A DNA stretch of 64,000 nt, from positions 9,230,430 to 9,294,429 of the forward strand of contig NC_066844.1 in assembly GCF_001640805.2 (NCBI RefSeq), in the 5' to 3' direction. The stretch's first letter is position 1. Each line of letters opens with the position of its first letter. The notes beneath the pieces were generated by a model. It had not been told where the DNA came from, did no database searches, and was given only the letters and a program-made list of their open reading frames with translations. Made by a program: the position numbers and the translations under genes. Positions 1 through 13,887 of the stretch are shown here, one piece after another. The stretch comes from Lates calcarifer (taxonomy: Eukaryota; Chordata; Actinopteri; Centropomidae).

Positions 1-2995
1 AATGTTGACATCTGCCTCAGGGAATGGATAGTTGTGTTAGGTGTGGTATTAGATCTCCTCTTCTTTTTTTTTTTCCTTTCTCTTTTTCCTTTTTTTTTTT
101 TTTTACCTGAGCCGCACCTTGTCCAGACAGGGAGCGGCAGGAACACTCAGCTGTATCTCAGAGCTGACACATAATGATAAACACACACATATGCATGACG
201 ACCAAAAACCAAATCTTGTTAGGTATGCCTCATCACATTGTTGCAAGATTTTGTAACACTCAAATGATTTAATTATATTTGAAGCTTCTCAAGCAGAAAT
301 ATTGTAATATCTGGGTGCTAACTAGCCAACTTTAATTAAGAAAAAAACAGCTGCCCATTGTCGTATTTGTTGATTGGACTAGTGACTTATCATGTTCCTG
401 GATATTTTTAAAGTAATAATGTGGCAGTAAAGGTGTGAAAGAGCCAACAGCTTTTCCACATATCTTGGAAAACATCAGATTTTGTGGGCAGATTTCTGTT
501 GATGTGGGAATAATATTCTTTGGTAAATTTTAGAATTTTGGATGTTGATATCTTAGCCTTACTACCTAACCCTGCTGGAGTATACTTGAACATTTCAACA
601 GAGGACCAAATCATTTTAGTGCAGTGCTGCGTAGCCAGCATTAGAATTAACAACATAATGTACCCAGGCAAAGCTTTCTCATCAATTATAATAGATTAAT
701 ATAATAGATTTTAGTTGCTCTATGTATACTGTAAACTATGATAGTGGCTGGATGAAATGAATTGATAAAGATGGACCTATCTGTGCAAGCCCCATTTCAG
801 CTGCATTACCTGTATATATGGTAGTTATGTTTCTGATGACCATGCATCCGTAACAGACATCTATGATTTCAATCGTGGTGTCTTTTTGCATACATGGTCA
901 TATGAAGTAGTGTAGTTAACATTAGTTAAAATGATAACCTGAGCCTCCTTGGTGCCAACGCAGATACAGATATAGTTTAGCTAAATACTTTTATCATAAT
1001 GTCTGCTGTGGACTTTACACCCTGACTGAGGATCAAAAGTTTGTACAGACTGCTGGCAATGAATGCATTTCAAACAGTGGTGTATTTGAGGTGAGGCTAC
1101 ACTGCCAAAAGTCGCAAACCTTGAGGAAAGGGTCTCTGCACTGAATCACTTTTAACCTACATATACAAAGTGAGGAAAAACCTCCCCATCATGCTTTACT
1201 GAGATTAGATGTCTTTTGAAATTAGAAAAAAATGCTGTTGTATCCCGTCAAGCACGCATCCAAATGTGCATCGGTTGGCACAGCCCAGTTCAGCGCAAAG
1301 ACCTAAAGCAGGGGAAAACTGCTAACTTAATTTTGAAAAAACAAACAAAATACACGTAAAAAATATTTTATAGTGGTTTACTGAGACATAAGGAGACATT
1401 GAGAGCTGCAGCATAGAATCTTCCAACCACAAGCATAACATTGACCACAGGTTTCATACTCTGTTTTCAAAATAGAAATTAACACCTTTGCAATTTCATG
1501 TTAGATTATTTCTTGTGTGTGCAGCAAAAAATGAAATTGGACAGTTACGTTCATTAAATAAGTAAAGGTAATTATTCAGGCTCAGTCAGGCAAAAAGACC
1601 TATTCTTATCAGTGTTTTTGAATATGGAAATAAAAAAAATTAGTAGAGATCACAAATCTATAGCACAAAGCCTATATTACAAACTGGGGGCCTGGAGTTT
1701 GAGGGGGTTTAATGAATGGACCATGGACTTGAATAATGGAAACTTGTAGGACCCAACACTTATGGAGCTTGGCCAATATAAGAATTGTCTCTGTGGAGTC
1801 CCCCAATTTTTTAGATGCAGCACATACCACATACCAAGTTGTTAGGAATAAGGTAACATACATAGTACGATTCAACAAATGTTTGAAAGGTAGCTGGAAA
1901 ACAATTTCATAAAGATGAGCTTCATGTTTATTTGTAACAGGACAGCTGTGTAAGAAAGCCTTCAGCCTGAGTGAGTTGAGGCACGTAGCTGAGAGAAATA
2001 TTGTAGAGGCTATTATTTTGTAACAATCAGCAAGCCTGAGGGAACTTTACTCTACAGGGAACGTGGCCATGTTTTGTGTGCCAGAGTGGCAGCCATATCC
2101 AGAGTGCACAGCATAGAACGGGACCTACTAAATGTTGACTTAGCTGGTGGAAGCAGTGGCCCAGCTGTCAGTCGTGAGCATTTGTGTGGGGGATAGTCCA
2201 CGTAAATAGATTCACAAACATACTGGATGTCTTCATGCACAGCACGTAGCTCATCAGCTGAGATTTAAAAAAAAAAAAAAAAACAGCCCCAGCACTGCAA
2301 ACAAATGTTAAAGGAATATTTCTCTCTAAAATGGAAATTTGGGAATTATTATTTCCATTTAAGTCTAAAGTTTAATCACGTTTGGGTGTTTGTTTGCACA
2401 TGTGCATGCACACATCACAGGTGCTTTGACTGATTTAGGGGTCAGTAGACAATAACCTAAAATGTAACAAACATTTTAGATTTCTACAATTGTTGACTGA
2501 ACTTGAGTTGATGAAAACACTTCCAAGTTCTGTCAGATGGAAAAATGATGTTCCACTGGTGCCACAGAATATTATTGATGCAAAACATGGTCAGATTTAA
2601 ACAACACATGTTCCTTCCACATCTGTTACTGGGGCAAAGTTTGCACCACGTTAATGACCAACTCAATGAAAACACTGTTTACCACAATATAAAGCCAAAA
2701 CTGTAAGTCATCAGACCATCTGAGGTATATTGATTTTCTGTGTGACCTTCGCAGTGACACAGCTTATCTACAGGACATATCAGGGAGATGAAGAGATAAA
2801 TTTGGAAATTCGTCTCAGGTCCATGGATCAGTTTTAGTTGACACTTGACACGCTCAGTGACACAGTTCCAAACATACAAGCGCCAAATAATACAATGTCA
2901 CTCAAGGAAAGTCAATTGTTACTTATTTGTTTTCTCTTTCTTTCTCTCTCTCTCTCTCTCTCTCCCTCTCTCTCTCTCTTTTCGGTTTCTTAGAG
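1..2995. other. Upstream intronic or intergenic sequence, no exon recognised
   Basis: I see no convincing coding exon in this 3 kb on either strand. The first lamb3 exon in the window starts with a split codon, so at least one coding exon (signal peptide and start of the LN domain) must lie upstream. I looked here for an exon with the conserved laminin N-terminal cysteines that ends in the required phase and did not find one. The stretch is AT-rich with poly-T runs near 64-104 and an A run at 2266-2283. It ends in a long CT-rich tract directly before the lamb3 splice acceptor. Confidence 0.6.
2935..2990 (+). repeat. CT-rich microsatellite at splice acceptor
   Basis: A run of (CT)n with small interruptions forms the polypyrimidine tract immediately before the first lamb3 exon in the window. 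A purine-rich GAAA/GGAA tract lies on the other side of the exon at 3111-3150. Confidence 0.9.
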
Positions 2996-5900
2996 GAGAA
3001 TGAAGTGTTGTCCATGTGACTCCAGGAACCCAAATGGTCAACTGGCCCACACTGTCCAGGATGTCCTATCCACCTCTGGACCAGATAGATGGTGGCAGTC
3101 CAGGAAAGGTAAGAGAAAGAAAGGAAGGAAGGAAGGAAGACAGAAAGAAGGAACTTTTCCATTGACAGGAGTGAAAGGCCCTTCTCTGTCAACAGAATCA
3201 CATTCTCAGCTGTCCTCACCACCAGAGGACTCTGTTCACTGTAAACTGTGGCTGTGCATTGAATCCCTGATGATCTCTGAAAATCAATTTAAACCACATC
3301 AAAGTCTTACATCTGTAAAAACAAAATGATAAGCCTTAGTTATATGGAGTCTGTCTGATAGGGTGGTGCTCTGCTTGTTTGTCCTGTAGAAGTGAATCCA
3401 GTCACTCTCCAGCTGAACCTTGACAACCTGTTCCAGCTTGACAACCTGCTGCTCAGCTTCAAGGTATGATGCAGTCTGAAATCCTTGCTTTATTATGTGA
3501 ATATGTACACTTGCATATCAAAATCAAGTTTCATTTTCTATGTACCATGTTCATGCATTCATTACATTCTATGTATTTGAAATTATTTGACAATATTTTG
3601 TTTACTTTAGAAAAATATCTCTTTAAAGGTTGTGAAAGCTTTTATAATATGCACATATTTAAAATATATATATTATCATTGTCTAATTATGAAACACATC
3701 TCACTACATTTGTATATGTATTTCTCATACAAAATTTTTGAATTTTAAACCTGAAATCTTTTCTTTACTCTAATCTTTTTTCTTTGCAGGGTCCTCGTCC
3801 CAGTGCCATGGTCATAGAGAGGACACTAGATAACAGCAGGACATGGGAGCCCGCCCTCTACTTGGCTACAGATTGTCAAAAAGCTTTTCCTGGCATCCCT
3901 ACAACAACACCTCTTACCCTGGATGAGACATACTGCTACACACTGCCTCCTACTGCACTAAACCCATACCAAGATCACAATGTAAGGACAAACAATCTGT
4001 TGTGGGAAACAGATGTTTTACTTTGTCTTCAGTCGGGGCTTCAAAAGTCTTCAAAATATTTAGTTTGTTAGATTATGAAAATGTTAATTAACTACTAACA
4101 CTATTTAAGGTTTCATTATTATTACTTTGAAGGTCTCAGGTAAATGATCAACAAATTATTTGCTTTCTGTGTTTTCCACATTTTTCTTGAGTACATGTGA
4201 TCATCAGCCCTGCTCAAATTTTATTTCACCTTATCTTTAAAAAAAAAAAAAAAATCCAGGTATTATTTATTATTATTATTTATTTATTGCAGTTAAATCA
4301 CCTCAAAAGTGTAAATGATTGATTTTTAATTTGTCTTTCATCACCTTTAAAGATAACGCAGACATAATGTATAGCGTAGAAAGGGACACACATATAACAC
4401 AGTTTCTGACGGTTTGAATCTATCACATCCTTCTGAAGGGGGGAAGCATCAAAAAGAGGTTTGAAAAAATTGACTATTGTGGAGATTTGTGAAATGAGGA
4501 CAAGACATCTTGTGAGAAAAAAAAACATTGTTTGTATTGTACAGTATAAAAATACATTGACATGTACATCTCTCCTCTGCAGATTGAGTTCAGTCCTCTG
4601 CGTCAGTATGCTTATGTCCCAGCTCCCAACAGCAAAAAAATTGAAGGTAACTGTTTCTGTGTCTTCTTGTCATACAAATACTCTCTGGATGAGATAGAAT
4701 GTAAACCTGGTTAAAGGTTTCAGCCCACTGACTGACAGCTGTCTTCTTTACAGATGTGTCTGGTTTAACTGGGCTGAGGGTGAGGTTGACAGAGCTGGGT
4801 GATGTGCCACGTCTACCAGGCAGATCTCTCAGTAGGTTTTATGCCCTGAAGGAGATGAAGGTGATGGGCAGCTGTATGTGCCATGGCCACGCCAACCGAT
4901 GCCTGCCAGAAACCTACAACAACCCACTGTCCAATACCATACAGGTATGACTTTTGGATGTTTTGAGGCAAACAATAGCTGTGGAGTAGTTGGTTTCTTG
5001 TTTTATATAACTATTCAATTAGTCTTGCTTCCAGTTTTTTGTACTAAGCTGAGCTAAACACTTTCCTAGATCTACAGTGTCTCTGTTCTGATGTCTCAGA
5101 TGTGAGACTGATATTGATCTTAATGGCAGATTTTGGATTTTCCAAAATGCCAGTACTCTAGTGGCTATAATGGTGGATCAAAAAAGCATAAATGAAAATA
5201 ATTTAATTGGAAAAATGTAGTTAATTCAGGCCCTGTGGCCGGGAGGCCTTTTTCTGCTAAAGGTCCAAAAAACCTTTGGACCCTGACATTGATCTTCATC
5301 TTCATGCATGCTCAAATCTGACACAACGAAAAAATCACTTCAGCAGAGAGTCTCCACCTGGGTTACACAGGACCTAAAGCCTATTATTTTTTATCTTTGT
5401 CAGGCAACTGTGATGATGGCTTTCTGCCATAATCTCTAAGTAAATGGACCTAGATGAGGAGGCAACAGGCTTTGTGCAATTACAAGTTACCAGAAACCAA
5501 AATGGTGCCTATCTTCAGTTTACCTATTTAGTCTGATCAGTCAAAACAGTCCAAAAAAGTATTTCAATTATGACAGAAAACAAAAGAAAAGCAGGAAGTC
5601 ATCACTAAATCATCATCAGTTACATATTATTACATATTTGTGAGTGGTTTTGAACTGAAAATCTGTAATAAGTGTCACTCCAACCTTCAACTTTGTGCAT
5701 GCTGACATAGTTTTTCATTGTTTTGGTGCAGGCTAAGATCTTTTTCACTTGAAAAGTCCTGCTGGGATAGTTTAGTGAATTGATATGCATGTTGATCACA
5801 GCCTGAGTGAATTAACTGGCCTTTAAATAAGCATCTCCTCATGAACCCCTCTTTTCTGTGCCTCTTCTCAGGTGAATCCTCAGTGTGACTGTCAGCATAA

Positions 5901-8900
5901 CACAGCAGGTGTGAACTGTGAGCGTTGTGCTGATCTCTACAATGATCTGCCCTGGAGACCTGCAGAGGAGGGCAACACTCATACCTGCAAACGTAAGACA
6001 TCACCTGTACCTGTCTCACAACTTTTTAAACAAGAGTCGTTGGTGTGATTACATCATATGGCACACACCCTACCGCTGAAAAACATGTAGGGTGTGTAAC
6101 GTTGCAAAAAGTGGGAAGAAATGTTGAGACCTGGAACTTCTGGAGAAAAAAAAACACTGCCACACAGTCTTTGCAGTCTGATATATCAGCCAAGTTTTAG
6201 TATTAAAGATGTTATTATCATCATCACTTTTATTCTAATTTTTCATCTATACTGTAGCCTATACAGGCCACTTGTTCTCCCCATGCCTGAGTGGGTTTTC
6301 TCTGGGTGTACTCTGCTGATAGCAAAGGCTCCAGCTCTTGTGAAAGCTCAGCTAATGGATGGGTGGATGTACGGTATACTAACCTCTTTGTTCTCTCTTC
6401 AGGCTGCGAGTGTAACAACCATGCCCAGCGCTGTCGTTTTGACCAGGCGGTGTACGAGGCCAGTGGGCGGAAGAGCGGAGGTGTGTGTGAGGGCTGTATG
6501 CACCACACCACAGGACCAAAGTGTGACCAGTGTGCCCCAGGCTACCAACCAAACCCCCGCAGCCGCATGGACCGTCCTGATGCCTGCATACGTAAGTGAA
6601 AGACACTCTGAACCGTTACCTAGTTAGTTATGTCTATCACACTCACTTTAGAAAGCACAAAAATCAGGATGAGGCCAAGTTCAGACTTCAATCTGCAAAT
6701 GTGTTTCAAATATTTTTATGTAGACAGGATCTATAATCAGTGTCTCTCGTCTGTGTTGTTGCTGCCAGGCTGTATCTGCAGTGCTGAGGGGACGGTGGAT
6801 GGGGGCCAGTGTGACGACAGCACAGGCTCGTGTCGCTGCAAGGCAAACGTTGATGGTCCCCGCTGTGACCGATGTAAAAGAGGCTACTACAGCCTGAGCG
6901 ACTCCAACCCTCTAGGCTGCACCAGTGAGTCATCCAACACCTACACTTGGCACACCAGTCTTCTTTTTTTCAGCTCTGCCTGTTTTCAGTTATAACCAGA
7001 CTATTACAGTTTACTTGCTCAGGGAAATGTAACCACTGCATGCTCTTGGATGTTAAATACATAAATAGGCCTAAACCCCAAAGTATGTAGGTCACTGATC
7101 CTTACAGAATGTGTATATGAGTTTTTTGATAATTATCTGTGTGTCAGATTGAAACAGAATTTCCACTCAGTATCCACTCATTTCTCCTAACTCTGATGTT
7201 ACCCCTGCTGTCCAGAGTGTTCCTGTTCTCCAGACGGTTCACTGTCAGATGTTTGTGATCCAATCACCGGCCAGTGTCCCTGTCGTCCCCACTTCCACGG
7301 CCTGACCTGTGAAGTGTGTTCGAAAGGCTACTGGAAACCATTCCTGTCAGGACGCTGCGAACCATGTGGCTGTGACCCCACCAGGTCATACAGTGATACT
7401 TGTGACCAGGTATGACCTTTGTAGAACTGATAAAATCCTGTATGCTGGGTTGTTGTCATGTTCTACAACCCAACCCAAACATGGGTTTATTGATATTTAT
7501 GAAGTAAAATTAAATGTATGGACAATAAAGTACAATAATAGGACTGTTACTGTCACTTCTGCTGCCACTGTAAATGCTTATCAGCTGCTGCTAGTCCCCA
7601 GAGATTGCAGATGTGTTCCTAGCCAGAGTTGATATCCAGTTTGCATTTGTCTGTACAGATGATGACACTAAAATCAATTCTGTTGCCTTCTTTCCAGACA
7701 ACAGGCCAATGTCAGTGTAGGACCAGGTTTTGGAGGCCGAACATGTACCGAGTGCCCAGAAAACACATATGGAGACCCTCTCGTAGGCTGCCGACGTGAG
7801 TCATCCATCTTCGATTACTCTTCTCTCTTCTTGCTTCTCTGCTAGTTTGTTGTTTAGAAGCCATTTTGTTGGATTCATATGGCGCAGTCATAAACTCAGT
7901 GGAGCTGTAGTTTTCTTTTATGTCTCAGCCACAGCAAAATGTTGTCCCTGTTTAAGTTTTGCATTCTGTAAATTGTAAATGTAAACATGTTCACACACAA
8001 ACATCATGTTAAACCTCTCCATAGGAAACTATAGTGACAGATTAATCCCTAATAGTGTCATCAAGACATGACTGTATTAGAATTGAATTAGTAACTAGTG
8101 GAAAAATAAAAATAACTTCATAAACTCTATATGACAGTGGTTTTACTAAGATTACCTTTTTCCAAGTGGGCAATGTAGGTGTGTAGCTGCTAGCTGACTT
8201 ATTGTTATAAAATTGTAAAATTTTGATATAAATGTTCATGTATGGAGTGGTATTTGAATAAGATTTTACAAGTGGCTAAAATAGCAAACAAAAGCAGTTT
8301 TGGACATACCTGCATGGCTCCATGATAATTTTAGCTCACAGAGCGTTGTTTTAGTAAGTCAGTGATTTTCTTACTTTTTTCTATTGATTTTTCAAAATAC
8401 AAACTACTATGTTCTTTTTATATCAAAACAAGTGAATATGCAAATGCTATTTCAGTTCTACAGCAATTCTTAAACGTAAACTGTTTTTATTTCCACAGCC
8501 TGTAGGTGTGATACTGAAGGAACCCTTCCAGAGGTTTGTGACAAGCAGACAGGAGCCTGTCTGTGTCGGCCGGGCGTCACGGGGACTCGCTGTGACTCCT
8601 GCAGTCGTGGGCACTGTGACTCCTTCCCTGCCTGTGAGACGTGCCCCTCCTGCTTCTTCACCCTGGATGCACAGAGACAGAACATCAGCTTAGCTCTGGA
8701 GAGACTCTCCCCCAGCTTCCCCCCTCGTCCTGATCTTGGAAACTTCGCACTCCGCATCCAGACCCTGGAGACCAGCCTGAACCTGATCCGGGACTCTATC
8801 GTCCTCCCACCAAGTACCACCAGTCAGGTCGATGATGCTCTGTCCCAGCTGGAGAAGCTGAGGTGAGATCTTTAGGAAGAAAACATAACCAGAATTTGAA

Positions 8901-11900
8901 TTGTTTCAAGAAATTAAAAAAAAAAAATCCAACCTTGGATGGACTTAGATTGCTTCTCACTGATGCCTAATTAAACAATACTTATTGTCGTCTTACAGGG
9001 ACCAGGTGAACAAGGTTAATGATGACCTTTCACCCCTGGCAAAAACTCCTGGTCTGTCCTCAGAGCTGGACAAACTGCAAGATCTGCTAAATAGCCTCAC
9101 TCCATTGTACAAAGCCAAGAAAGATGCCCTAGAGAACTCCATCAGTCCCAACAATGCAGGTCAGAAACAAAGACGCACTGATCACCACCGCACTCAGTTT
9201 TAATGATGATTAATGATTAGATTTTTAATCATCTAATGTAAGAATAAGACACGTTGGTTGGAGTAGAATGTTTGACTGAACTTCTTCACAAGCTCCACCA
9301 ACTTCTCTGATACAGTGACAAGTGTATAAAATGTTAAAGTTTTTCTGTCCACCTCAGGAGCATTTACTGCAATCAAGAACGCCTACGACGAGTCCACAGA
9401 CGCAGCTAAGAAAGTAGATACCAGTGAAAACTCTGTGAAGGAGTCAGCTGACGTCAGAAAGGAGACTATGGATCTTCAGAACCAAGTACAGCCAGCCAAC
9501 ACCAGAGATTTGGACAAACTAAACCAGAGCATGGCTTCCAGACCTAACCTCACACCTGCTGCCAAACAGGTAACCATCGGACTTCACTTCACTTCATCAT
9601 CATGATGCTATGACATTTCATTTAGCTCAGAAAGTCTTAAATTTGTATCTGTCTTAGTTTAGTGTGTTTTCTGGCATGATGAAAACTGCTGCTTTAACCC
9701 CGAGGACCAAACATCTCCTTGATCTACTGTTAACTTACAAACATCTGCTGTTATGTAGTACATGAACAGATTGTCTATTATATGAATCCTGTGTTAATCT
9801 AGCACATCTGTCGCTTGCAAAGAAAAACTTTGGAAAAAACGGAAATATAAAGTTCCAACATTTCATCTTGAACCACCGTGTCTTCTCTCTCCATTTATAG
9901 CAAATAGCATACATATAGCTCTTTTGTTCATGTCAGTTTATTTATTCATGCCGCTGTATGTATCTGTGCCACCTGGAGTTTTCCTTCTCTTTAGAGAATG
10001 CAAGTTAGTAAAATGTCAGTTTATCTCCTGAGGGTGGCGCCAGAGAGGAGGGGCCATTGGGGTACAAATGCAAGAAAGATATAGCCTTTCAGATTCAGAT
10101 CATTATACTCTGCTCTGAAGGGAAACCATTTATCATCTGGGGAGTATGAATAGAGAGTTTAAAATACATTTGGGATTATTCTATGGGGATCTTTACATTC
10201 ACCGCACATTTTGTAGCAATCCAGCATTTGCTGAGCTATCAACAACTGCAGACAACAAATGCTATGGAAAATGCATCGACCCCTGTTATTTTGTTAAATA
10301 GAACCGCAGCTCTTCCCTTTTGAATCACCATATTTGTCCATTAATCTTTCAGGTATGTGGCAGTACACGCACAGAGCCCTGCACTCCTCTGAGCTGTGAA
10401 GGCGAAGAGTTGTGTCCACCGGAGAGAACTTGTGAAAAAGGAGAAAACTGTGTTGGTGCCCTGCCTCTGAGCAAGAAGGCAAATGCTGATTCTAAGGATG
10501 TGAAGGACCGACTGGACAAGCTCAGTATGAAGATCACAGAGGCTACAGAGAAGGTGCATATGTACTCTGATGTGTACATTTCACAGGCATATCTCTGTAG
10601 ATTTTTTGTATACATGTAAATTTAATGGTTCTGAAGCATTATTTAACTTTATTTTCCTTACAGCTCCAGGAAACGCAGGAGACAACCAATCAGGTGCGAC
10701 AGTCTGCACAGAAGCTGTCCAATAAGATGAAGCAGACCAGAGACGAGCTGGAAGGCGACCTAAAAGAGACACGCGATGTCGTGAAAGAGCTCAAAGACTT
10801 CCTGTCAGGTAAAGATTGTTTTAGATGGATGAGTGGATTGATATGGTCAGGGAGTTAAAGTTCACATGGTTTCAGTGATAATGACAGATTTTCCCATTTC
10901 TGTGTGTTTAGACCCATCCTCCAACCTGACCCAGATCCAGGAGGTGAGCGACTGGATCCTGAAAGCCAAGCTACCTCTCAGTCTGGCTGCTCTGAAGAGA
11001 AAGTTGGAGGAGCTGAAGAATCTGGCAGCCAATCTACCAGACAGCACAGCTGTGTTAAAGGAGGCCGAGCCACAGCTGGACACGGCCAGGAAACTGCTGG
11101 AGGAGGCACAGGATGCCAGGTGAGCCTTCACACTCCACAGTCACAATACTGTTAATGTTTTTCATGCTGTTTTCTCAAACAATTGTCTCCTTTGCACATT
11201 CATTTCACATTCAAACAGCATGTAAAAAGGCTCCTATGAAATATATTCTGTACATTATTATTACACTTTTATTTGTTTGAACTGGAATTAAAAAGATGTG
11301 GAATACACAGCAACAAACCTATATGCCTATTTGGCAAAAATAATGTTTTTATTTGTTTCAGAATGGATATTAAAATAATATACAAGAGCATGAGTTATAC
11401 CTAGTAAGATGTAGAGCACTTTATTAAGAACACCTGTGCATATGTTTATCAATGCAATTATCCAATCAGCCAATCATGTGGCAGCAGTGCAGTGCATTAA
11501 AAGTGAACTTCAGTGACCTCCCCAGTCATCAGATCTGAATCCAGTATAACACCTTTGGGATGTGGTAGAACAGGAGATTGGCAGCATGAATGTGCAGCTG
11601 ACAAATCTGCAGAAATGATGTGATGTGGTGCAGTCATGTCAACATGGAGCAGATTCTCAGATGAATGTTTCCAACGTCCTCTGGAATCCATGCCACAAAG
11701 AACTGAAGCAGTTTTGAGAGCAAAGGGAGGAACTATGCAGTATTAGTATGGTGTTCCTAATAAAGTGCCCAGTGAGTCTATATAGATTTTGTTAATTGAA
11801 ATCATGTGGCAGTACGACTACTATTTTAATCAAGATGCTGCATTTTTCTGGTACTCTTACCAATATGAATAATCTAGTAAAGAATATCCTCCCCCATTCC

Positions 11901-13400
11901 TATATAGGTTATATATGAGTCATATGAGAGTTCATCTGGAGATGTAAAAGATGATTTGTCTGGTTGCACATCCACAGGGACAAAGCACAAGGAGTTAAGG
12001 CCGATGTGGACGGGCTGCTGGCTGGCTTTGACCCGATGAGCGACTCCCTCTCTGACCTGGAAAATAAAGTGCAAGACAGTCTCGACCTCATAAACAACCT
12101 AAAAAACAACCTGACTGAGGTAGGAAGGATGGATACATCATACAATGGACAGTGTGGTGGATCCATTTGTTGAAATAAAGCTGTTTGCCTAGCGTTACTG
12201 ACTTTTAGAGTGGTTCCCTTTATACAGGCCAAGAACCAGCTGACCCCAGCAGAGAAGGCTCTGGATGATGTAACAACAATGATAAAGCCAATGAAACCCC
12301 AACTAGATGAGCTCAAAGACCTGCTGCAGGATGGTGTCCAACAAGCACAAGATGCACAGGACAATGCAGTCAAAGCTGAGGATGAAGCTGCTGCTGCAAA
12401 TGAGGTGAGAGACCTAAGGCAAATGTCTGCATTAGCGTAAGTGATTTGAGTCATGCCGTGGCAAGGGACTTGTTGAAACATGTGGGTGCCCAATAACGGA
12501 TGCTTATTAAAGGCAACTGATGGAGAGTCAAAACATGCAGCAGAATGTCTTCAAAAAGGTATTGATGCAAATTTGTTTGTGTTTAGGACTTGCTGACATT
12601 AGAGAAGCAGCTGGATGATCTGAAAGATAAAGCTGCAGCCAGTGGGTCTGGTGGAGAGGCAGGTCCAGTGGGGGAACGACTGGCGAAGCTGCAGCAGGAT
12701 GCTGGACTTCTGGCTAACACCACTGATAGCATGATGAATGCTCTGGAAGGTAATACAATAAAACCACACTATCATTTACTCTAAGATGGGAGAGCTTCAG
12801 TAATAGGTCGCAGAGGAAGGAAGATTTTCAGTCTAGTAACTTCTAGGATGATTCCTGCAGGTGATTCTGAAATGCTTAATAAATACAACTGAATGTAGTC
12901 TCTTCGCCCCTGTGATTCTGACTTGACTACTGTTCTGCCTCTTAAGTTACAAGAAAGGGGGTGGTCCTATTGCCCTTCTGCACATGCCAGACATAATGAT
13001 CTAATAGTGAAATCCCTTAAGTGACTCTTATTAAATGATTTTTTCTTGGTCTTTAAATAACACATTCCCTCTAAATGATGAGATATGTGTCATGTAATAT
13101 CCAGTAATAGAAAGTACATTAACACAGATGATTAAAACCACACAGGAGGTGACCTTTGTGTCATCAGTTGTAGTTCTGGCCCTGTAAGGTGATGATCAGC
13201 TAGACTGCAGTGTTTTTTATTAGATCCTGGGTCAATCCTTGTACTTTTATCTTTTTCCAGGTAGGGCAGATTCCCTGAGGAAGCTTCAGGATGAGATCCT
13301 CCAGAAATCAACAAAGCTTGAAGGACTTGATGCCAAGGTTAAAGACCTTCTGTCAGAACTGCGAAAGAAAGCCCATGACCTCAGCACCTGCCAGGGCTGA
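2996..13400 (+). CDS. lamb3: Laminin subunit beta-3 (partial: 5' exons outside window)
   Basis: This is the beta chain of laminin-332, a secreted basement-membrane heterotrimer that anchors epithelia. Coding exons: 2996-3108, 3390-3463, 3790-3981, 4583-4646, 4754-4944, 5872-5992, 6403-6591, 6769-6924, 7216-7409, 7698-7795, 8499-8862, 8999-9159, 9358-9569, 10353-10553, 10664-10808, 10912-11119, 11978-12119, 12228-12404, 12587-12749, 13261-13400 (stop TGA 13398-13400). The first five exons encode the rest of the LN domain (motifs [20 protein letters not shown]). Six cysteine-rich LE repeats follow, from [10 protein letters not shown] in exon 4754-4944 to the exon at 8499. Then come a long heptad-type coiled coil, a short Cys-rich insert at 10353-10440 (beta-type loop) and a C-terminal Cys (STCQG) expected to disulphide-bond gamma-2. 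About 1101 codons are present, similar to the matching part of mammalian LAMB3. All phases join except in exon 7698-7795, where a one-base insertion breaks the frame. Confidence 0.95.
7698..7795 (+). CDS. lamb3: lamb3 exon encoding LE repeat 5, with a +1 frameshift
   Basis: The exon begins in the expected frame (TTGQCQCR) but loses it at base 7722. Skipping that one A restores [18 protein letters not shown], a normal LE repeat, and gives 97 coding bases, which fits the phase of the next exon. Read literally the exon is 98 bases, and the frame meets TAG at 8503-8505 in the following exon. That would remove the last LE repeat and the whole coiled coil. The rest of the gene is intact, so a base-calling error in the assembly is as likely as a real mutation. 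Confidence 0.9.
11405..11782. mobile_element. Internally deleted Tc1/mariner-type transposon in a lamb3 intron
   Basis: The terminal inverted repeats are visible: GCACTTTATTAAGAACACC at 11416-11434, and its complement with one mismatch at 11750-11768. Next to the right end is a decayed piece of the transposase C-terminus on the + strand, around the HLWDVVE motif near 11550-11575 (the LNP-x-EHLWDVVE signature of Tc1-like transposases). It is interrupted by stops. The N-terminal half of the gene is missing, so the element is non-autonomous and dead. Confidence 0.85.
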
Positions 13401-13881
13401 AAGCTCTCAGAACAGCACCTGCAGCTACTGTCACTACACTACTTCATTCCAGCACTTCACACTATTCACTACTACTGTCAAAAACACTGTTATCCTCCAC
13501 TTTAGAGGAAAACTCCACCCAAGCTCTGGAACACCGCTATAAGTGTCAAAGAACTGTAGGAAATCTCTGCCTGGGGTTGAAGGAGTAAATGTCCCATTTA
13601 CTGATCAGAAATCTACACTCTTCTGAACCGTATAGTATATAGGCACATATTGGACAAAATATTGTGATATTTGAGTTTGTCAATGTCATTCTCATCATTC
13701 AGCATTTTATCTAGAAAAAAGCCGCAGCTTCTGACGTTGTGGCAGCACAGCAAGAGCCCACACAAACTTTTATTTATCAGCAGCAATACACTCCACTGTG
13801 AACACTGCACCACAATTACTGTCTTTTTCACAGCTATCTTCTTTGTTGCATCTGTTGTTTGTGTACAATCCTCAATATTTA

Positions 13882-13887
13882 AATAAA
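13882..13887 (+). terminator. lamb3: Poly(A) signal of lamb3
   Basis: An AATAAA hexamer sits about 480 bases after the lamb3 stop codon, followed by a GT/T-rich stretch (13903-13925) typical of a downstream element. It is the only hexamer between the stop codon and the opposing gene. Confidence 0.8.

Noticed and set aside
2052..2240. Minus-strand frame of 62 codons resembling a possible transposon piece
   Set aside because: No motif could be tied to a known transposase or reverse transcriptase, and there are no terminal repeats.
6121..6627. Plus-strand frame of 168 codons
   Set aside because: It is a shadow frame over the lamb3 exon 6403-6591; the true frame carries the LE cysteines.
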